From positions 12,942,377 to 13,006,376 of the forward strand of contig CP016211.1 in the NCBI GenBank assembly GCA_001931535.1: DNA of 64,000 nt. Direction: 5' to 3'. Origin of the DNA: Minicystis rosea. Its GTDB lineage: Bacteria; Myxococcota_A; Polyangia; Polyangiales; Polyangiaceae. The translations under genes were made by a program, and so were the position numbers. Numbering within the stretch: position 1 is the first letter of the stretch; every line of letters starts with the position of its first letter. Below are positions 59,561 through 64,000 of this stretch, piece after piece. A model generated the notes under the pieces. It was not told where the DNA came from and made no database searches. It saw nothing but the letters and a program-made list of their open reading frames with translations.

Positions 59561-61201
59561 TCAGCGGCGCGCGCCGCCCAACGACGTCCCGCCCGGCGGG
59601 CTGAGGAGGCCGGCGGCGCCGGAGGGCGCGTCGTGCTTGCGCTCGGGGATCTCGATGAAGCCCGAGCTCTTCTTCTCCATGTGCGCTTGGATGATGCGCG
59701 CGTTCTCGCAGGCGCGCTGGCTCCCGAGATCGCAGCCCTTGCGGTAGTGATCGAGCGCCTTCTTCTGATCGGCGCGCAGGCCGCGGCCACGCTCGGTCGC
59801 GAAGCCGAGGTTGTTGCAGCCCGACGCGCCGCCGAGGGAGCACGCCTTCTTGTAGAGCTCGACCGCTTTCTTCTCGTCGGTCGGCACGCCGCGGCCGGAC
59901 TCGTAGAGGATGCCGAGGTTCGAGCAGCTCACGGGGCTCTTCGCGTCGCAGCCGCGCTTGTAATACTCGGCGGCCATGCGGATGTCGGCGGGCACGCCCA
60001 CGCCTCGCTCCGTGAGGTAGCCGAGGTTGGTGCAGTCGCTCTTGTCGACCTTGTTCTTGCCGGGCACGGCGAAGCTGCCGAGCGCCTGCTTCTGCGGCTC
60101 GCAGTCGTTCTTCATCCGTTGGAGGAGACCATTGAGGTATGAGCACGCGTCGTTGAGGCCGGCCTTGCACGCCTTCTCGTAGTACTCGCCGGCGCGGCCC
60201 AGATCGGCGCCGACGCCGAGGCCCTGCTCGTACATCACGCCCATGTTGCTGCAGCCCTGGGCGTTGCCGCTGGTGCAGCCCTTCTCGTAGAAGGTGATAG
60301 CCTTGCCGAGATCGCGCGGGGTGCCGAGGCCCTTTTCGCACAGGTAGCCGTAGCTCGTGCACGCGCTGGCCACGCCCAGGCTGCAGGCCTTCTGGTACAG
60401 GCTCACGGCCTTGCTCGCGTTGACGGGCGTGCCCTCGCCGCGCTCGTACATCGTCGCGAGGTTGTAGCAGGCGTCCTGCTGATTGCCGTCGCACGCGCGC
60501 GTGTACAGCTCGATCGCGCGCGCCATGCTCACCGGGACGCCGGCCCCATTGCGGTACATCACGCCCGCGTTCTTGCAGCCGAGCACGCTGCCGATGTTGC
60601 AGCTCCGCACGTAGAGCTCGGTCGCGCGGGCTTTGTCTTGGCCGGTGCCCTGGCCCTTCTCGACCGCGAAGGCGTAGTCGTTGCAGCCGAGCGACGAGCG
60701 GCAGTTGCACGATTGCCGATAGAGCTCCACCGAGCGCGCTTGATCCTTCTCGATCCCGCGGCCCTCCTCGTAGGCGCCGCCGAGCTTGTAACAGGCGTCG
60801 CCGTCGCCGCCGGTGCACGCCTTCTTGAAGAGCGTGAGCGCCATCTCCAGGTTGGCCGGCCCGTGCTTGCCTTCTTGCAGCATCACGCCGAAATCGGTGC
60901 AGCTACGAAACCTGCCCTCGTTGCAGGATCGCTCGCAGTCGGCGCGGCCCACGCACGATTGGCCGGCGATCGCGGCGCGCTCGCGCTCGTCCTGCTCTTC
61001 GAGGCACACCTGCTCGGGCCGGCATTTGCCGTCCTTCTTCACCGTGCCGACCGGACACGCCGGCTCGGGCGGCGGCTCGGGCATGGCGACCACCGGCGCC
61101 TGCGGCGGCGGCGGAGGCTCGGATGCGCATGCGGCGGTGATGACACCAAGGCCCAATGGGAGCATCGACAGCAGCGCGAGACGCGTCAGGCGAGCGATCA
61201 T
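59561..61201 (-). CDS. Cys-rich Sel1-repeat lipoprotein (Hcp-like)
   Basis: 546 residues. Signal with lipobox TAAC (Cys25), a Pro-rich spacer (about 28-50), then about ten Sel1-like repeats of 36 residues, each with a pair of Cys in helices, such as ACTGGDGDACYKLGGAYEEG and SCNCRSSLGCNDYAFAVEKG; this is the disulfide-linked alpha/alpha type of Helicobacter Hcp proteins. Outer-membrane or periplasmic, protein-binding role likely. TATCAT lies 8 nt before the ATG. Divergent from the arginyltransferase-like gene. Confidence 0.9.
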   Translation of the reverse strand: MIARLTRLALLSMLPLGLGVITAACASEPPPPPQAPVVAMPEPPPEPACPVGTVKKDGKCRPEQVCLEEQDERERAAIAGQSCVGRADCERSCNEGRFRSCTDFGVMLQEGKHGPANLEMALTLFKKACTGGDGDACYKLGGAYEEGRGIEKDQARSVELYRQSCNCRSSLGCNDYAFAVEKGQGTGQDKARATELYVRSCNIGSVLGCKNAGVMYRNGAGVPVSMARAIELYTRACDGNQQDACYNLATMYERGEGTPVNASKAVSLYQKACSLGVASACTSYGYLCEKGLGTPRDLGKAITFYEKGCTSGNAQGCSNMGVMYEQGLGVGADLGRAGEYYEKACKAGLNDACSYLNGLLQRMKNDCEPQKQALGSFAVPGKNKVDKSDCTNLGYLTERGVGVPADIRMAAEYYKRGCDAKSPVSCSNLGILYESGRGVPTDEKKAVELYKKACSLGGASGCNNLGFATERGRGLRADQKKALDHYRKGCDLGSQRACENARIIQAHMEKKSSGFIEIPERKHDAPSGAAGLLSPPGGTSLGGARR

Positions 61202-61351
61202 ATCGGGCCATGATACACGCCGGCCCCACAGGGGAAGCGCCATTTGCAGGGCCGGCCGGGCCGTGCGAGGCCTCACCGGGTGGAGCCTCGATATCGGCTC
61301 CGGACATGCTGGCAGCCTTGGTTGCGCGCACCGCGGCGGTATGCTGCCTCG

Positions 61352-62296
61352 GTGTCCGAGCAGCTCATCACCGTCGAGCCCGTCGAAGCGGACCTCACGC
61401 AGGAGCGCATCGACGAGCGGCTCGCGGCCGGCTTCTTCCCGTGGGGACAGCGATGGATGACCTGCCGCGCGTGGCCCATGGAGGACGGGCCGCGCGACAC
61501 CATTTGGGTGCGGGTACGCCTCGCGCCGCGGCGGCTCCCCGAGCGCTTTCGCCGTCTCGAACGCGAAGGGTATTCCGTATCGTTCCATCAGGAGCCGCTG
61601 CTCGATGACGAGCACCAAGCGCTCTACGAGCGGTTTCGCCGAACGAGGCACCCCGACTGGACCAAAGAAGTCGCGAGCCTCCTGCGTCACGACGAGACCG
61701 TCTCGCCACTCTTCGCCAACACCCGAGAAATCACGGTGCGCGACGGCGCGGGGCGGCTCGCTGCGTTCCGCTGGTTCTTGCAGGGAAAGGCCGCGATCGC
61801 AGGGATATCTTCGATCTACGACACCGAGACGAGCGGCCTCGGGACCATTGCCCGCGCGCTCTCGGAGCAATGGGCCGTGCGCGCGGGATACACGTGGTCG
61901 TATCCCGGGTACGTGTGGCCCGGCGCGGAAGACACGTGGTTCTACAAGATCAAAAAGGGCGCGACCGAGTGGCTCGAGCCCGACCTCGGTGATTGGCGTG
62001 CTTGGGATGGGAACGAGCCCAATCCCGACGATCTCGTGCTCGCCGACATGCGGCGCCGGCTCGCGCAGCTCGGGGACGTGTTGGCGTATGGGGGCTGGGC
62101 CGCGGCGTGCGTCGATCCGAGCCGGCGCGGGCTCGCGTCGCCGTACTTCGTCGTCGGCGCGGTGAACGGCGACGAGCTCACCGTCGTCGTGTGGAGCTTC
62201 CACCGCCGGCGCTACGAAGAGCTCCGCGTCATGGTGCAGCGCGACGCCGCGACGAACGAGGCCGAGAGCCTTGCCGCCGGATCACCGGAAGGATGA
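61352..62296 (+). CDS. Arginyltransferase/GNAT-like protein (ATE-Bpt type)
   Basis: 314 residues. The N-terminal part (ERIDERLAAGFFPWGQRWMT) and LDDEHQALYERFRRTRHPDW match the ATE/Bpt pattern of leucyl/arginyl-tRNA-protein transferases; later GLGTIARALSEQW and TWSYPGYVWPGAEDTWFYKI fit the acyl-CoA/tRNA-binding GNAT-type half. The Cys pair of true Ate proteins is not conserved. It may attach an amino acid to N-degron proteins. Start GTG 61352 with TATGCT 6 nt upstream and a TTGGTT box 16 bp before that. Confidence 0.75.
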   Translation: MSEQLITVEPVEADLTQERIDERLAAGFFPWGQRWMTCRAWPMEDGPRDTIWVRVRLAPRRLPERFRRLEREGYSVSFHQEPLLDDEHQALYERFRRTRHPDWTKEVASLLRHDETVSPLFANTREITVRDGAGRLAAFRWFLQGKAAIAGISSIYDTETSGLGTIARALSEQWAVRAGYTWSYPGYVWPGAEDTWFYKIKKGATEWLEPDLGDWRAWDGNEPNPDDLVLADMRRRLAQLGDVLAYGGWAAACVDPSRRGLASPYFVVGAVNGDELTVVVWSFHRRRYEELRVMVQRDAATNEAESLAAGSPEG

Positions 62297-62306
62297 GATC
62301 CGCGCG

Positions 62307-62329
62307 GCTCGATGGAACAGCCATCGAGC
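62307..62329. terminator. Bidirectional terminator-like hairpin
   Basis: GCTCGATGG (62307-62315), AACAG, CCATCGAGC (62321-62329): a perfect 9-bp stem between convergent genes. Confidence 0.6.
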
Positions 62330-62396
62330 TCGGCCGATGCGCGCGTGTCGAACGATGGATGGGATGCGCTCGGATCGAGCGGGAAAACGAGCCTAT

Positions 62397-63857
62397 CTAC
62401 GGCGTCGCGGCGCGGGCTCGCTTCGTCCGATCGAGCCAGTTGCGCTCTTCGTCGTTGAGATCGGAGATGGCGGAGATCTCCTTGAGCCGGCGCTCCGCGT
62501 TCGCGTGCGTCGCGCCGTCGTAGCCTTGGAGGAGCATGATGAAGTCCTGCCGGCGCGCGCGGATGATCGCGCCGGCGGCGACGTCCGCTTCGGGCAACGG
62601 CGAGCGCGCCACCACGTATGGCGCCATCCAGCGCGTGTCCGGCTTGGTGCTTCCGCCGATGACCTGCGTGCTCCCCGCGCCCTGCGGGGGGCTCGGCGTC
62701 TTGAGCATGGAGAGCGCCCAGTCGAGCGGCGCCTTCGCGCCCATGCCGGCGAGCGCGAACGTGATCTCGCTCTTGTTCTCGTAGTCGCCGCGCACGAGCT
62801 TGGTGAAGTACGCCTGCGCTTCGGGCGACGGGTAGCGCACGAACCACGCGGCGAGCCGTCCGGCTTCCTCTTCGTCGGCGCTCTCGAGCGCCTTCTGCAT
62901 GGCGGGCCGATGCTCCGCGGCCGCGCGTCGGATCAAGGTCCACATGATCTCCCATCGCGCATGCTTCATCCCCGTCCCGAGCTTGACGTAGAGCTCCGCG
63001 AGCGCCGAGAGGCTCTGCGAATCGGGCACCTTGTCGTAGTAGTGCGCGATCGCGGGGAGCAGCGCGGCCGAGCGCGGCGGATCTCCCTGCGCCTGCTTGA
63101 GCAGCTGCGCGAGCAACGGCCCCGCCGCCGGATCTCCGCGCAGCGTGATGGCCAAGAGCGCCCGGCTCTTCGTGTGATCCGGCGGCGCCGCGTCGTACAT
63201 CGCCTTGAGCTCGGCGAACGTCTTGTACACGTTCGGCGTGCGCGCATGCCGCTCGATGTCGGCGGCGAGCGCCGCCGGTTGGCTCGGCGAGGGATGCTTC
63301 TCGGCAGCGACACGCAGCGCTTCCAGCGCGGCCCGCTCCTTCACCGGATCGGCGAGCCCGGCGATGCGCGCGTAGTGCCGGACCGCCGCGAGCCAGGGAT
63401 CGTTCGGCGCCGTCACCTCCTCGTTCACGCGTGCGAACGGCGTCCCCAGCGTGGCCCACTTGCTCGCAGATCCACGCAGCAGCAAGAGAAACTGCCCGCC
63501 CACCCGATAGTCGTACGCAATGCACGCGCCCGCCGACGCGCCCGGTCGCGCCCTCGAGAAATCATCGACGGGGCTGGGCCCCGCGTAGCGTGCGACGAAC
63601 CCCTGGAGCGTGATGGCGTCCTTGGGCCGCAGCGCCGAGCCGCGCAGCGTCTCCACGACCTCGAACGTCACGTCCTGCGACGTCGCCGACACCGCGCGCG
63701 CCAACACGACCTGCTCCGCGAGACGGACGAGCTCGTAGTTCGACGGCGGCAGGAAGTCGCTGCTGAGGCTGCAGGCCCGCGCCCGCGCAGGCGCGAGCAA
63801 CGCAAGCAGAAGCCCAGCAGCGAAGGCCCAACGCACGAGGCGCAGCTTCACGGACAT
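62397..63857 (-). CDS. Exported protein of unknown function with helical repeat domain
   Basis: 486 residues. Signal peptide (AAGLLLALLAPARARACS), then a beta-rich domain to about 130 with a few Cys (ACSLSSDF; GACIAYDYRVGGQF), then a long helical region (about 140-480) resembling HEAT/armadillo-type repeats (for example KERAALEALRVAAEK). No exact family recognised. ATG 63857; TAGGCT lies 5 nt upstream. Function unknown. Confidence 0.72.
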   Translation of the reverse strand: MSVKLRLVRWAFAAGLLLALLAPARARACSLSSDFLPPSNYELVRLAEQVVLARAVSATSQDVTFEVVETLRGSALRPKDAITLQGFVARYAGPSPVDDFSRARPGASAGACIAYDYRVGGQFLLLLRGSASKWATLGTPFARVNEEVTAPNDPWLAAVRHYARIAGLADPVKERAALEALRVAAEKHPSPSQPAALAADIERHARTPNVYKTFAELKAMYDAAPPDHTKSRALLAITLRGDPAAGPLLAQLLKQAQGDPPRSAALLPAIAHYYDKVPDSQSLSALAELYVKLGTGMKHARWEIMWTLIRRAAAEHRPAMQKALESADEEEAGRLAAWFVRYPSPEAQAYFTKLVRGDYENKSEITFALAGMGAKAPLDWALSMLKTPSPPQGAGSTQVIGGSTKPDTRWMAPYVVARSPLPEADVAAGAIIRARRQDFIMLLQGYDGATHANAERRLKEISAISDLNDEERNWLDRTKRARAATP

Positions 63858-64000
63858 GATCCAGCCTAACCCGGTGGGACCGTCATGCTTGGGGGCCACG
63901 CGCACGCGAGCACGATCGCGTCGTCGCGCAGCTCGCAGGCGTGGTGGACCGCTCACCAAGAGTCGGCAGCTCGTTGGAGCTCCAACGAATCCCCCATCGA
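63858..64000. other. Window end, no gene recognised
   Basis: 143 bp upstream of the last gene. Nothing recognised apart from the TAGGCT noted for that gene. Confidence 0.4.

Overview
The window is about 70 % G+C chromosome of a deltaproteobacterium of the Myxococcota, most likely a Polyangiales (Sorangium/Polyangium-like) myxobacterium. The signs are two eukaryote-like Ser/Thr kinases (one fused to a STAND-type ATPase and TPRs), many short Cys-rich or Pro/Ser-rich lipoproteins including MopE-type repeats, Sel1 repeats, a small secondary-metabolite-like locus, and almost uniform G/C in third codon positions. No rRNA, tRNA, CRISPR array or integrase was recognised.

Layout. 1-2.9 kb: three genes of a sugar-type ABC importer, the last one cut by the window edge. 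3.2-17.7 kb: PhnD-like protein, STAS-like protein, ferritin-like protein, two divergent kinases around a palindrome, an IVPNA-repeat lipoprotein, DUF423 and glycosyltransferase genes, a PRC-barrel/YsnF stress protein, rhodanese and YCII proteins. 18.2-23.2 kb: a ThDP enzyme with a 150-residue extension, a KAS III homologue without its catalytic His, and a cytochrome P450, which look like a compact natural-product locus. 23.4-30.8 kb: STAS-like, MopE lipoprotein, a 70-aa/FIST pair, a group II intron maturase remnant, a divergent HxlR/SDR pair with an operator palindrome, and DUF1015. 30.9-37.8 kb: E3-like flavoprotein without disulfide, a toxin-antitoxin pair whose toxin is frameshifted, GH18-like protein, a MinD-J-HTH fusion, GT39-like protein, SmpB. 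38.0-42.7 kb: a three-gene LysM/transglutaminase module resembling secretion-system effectors, then an SSB plus AAA_24 (Sak4-like) pair of phage type.

43.5-49.3 kb is the conserved housekeeping block prs - rplY - pth - rpsF - rpsR - rplI with divergent ribF. 49.4-64 kb holds myxobacterial conserved proteins, a DsbD-like reductase, a TPR protein with a histone-like tail, two tandem Cys-rich small proteins, a SseA-like sulfurtransferase, a Sel1 lipoprotein and an arginyltransferase-like protein.

Three non-coding patterns run through the window. First, a two-hairpin repeat, about 55 bp, sits at 3' ends of genes in sense orientation and forms a seven-copy array at 51.0-51.4 kb; its stems covary. 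A second hairpin repeat begins directly at the stop codons of the PhnD-like gene and prs. Second, twelve genes without a Shine-Dalgarno sequence have a TA-starting -10-like hexamer at a fixed 6-8 nt before the start codon, which suggests leaderless mRNAs. Third, a 12-unit, 22-bp array between prs and rplY encodes small hairpins whose stems covary. All function assignments are from reading the sequence; none was checked by a database search.
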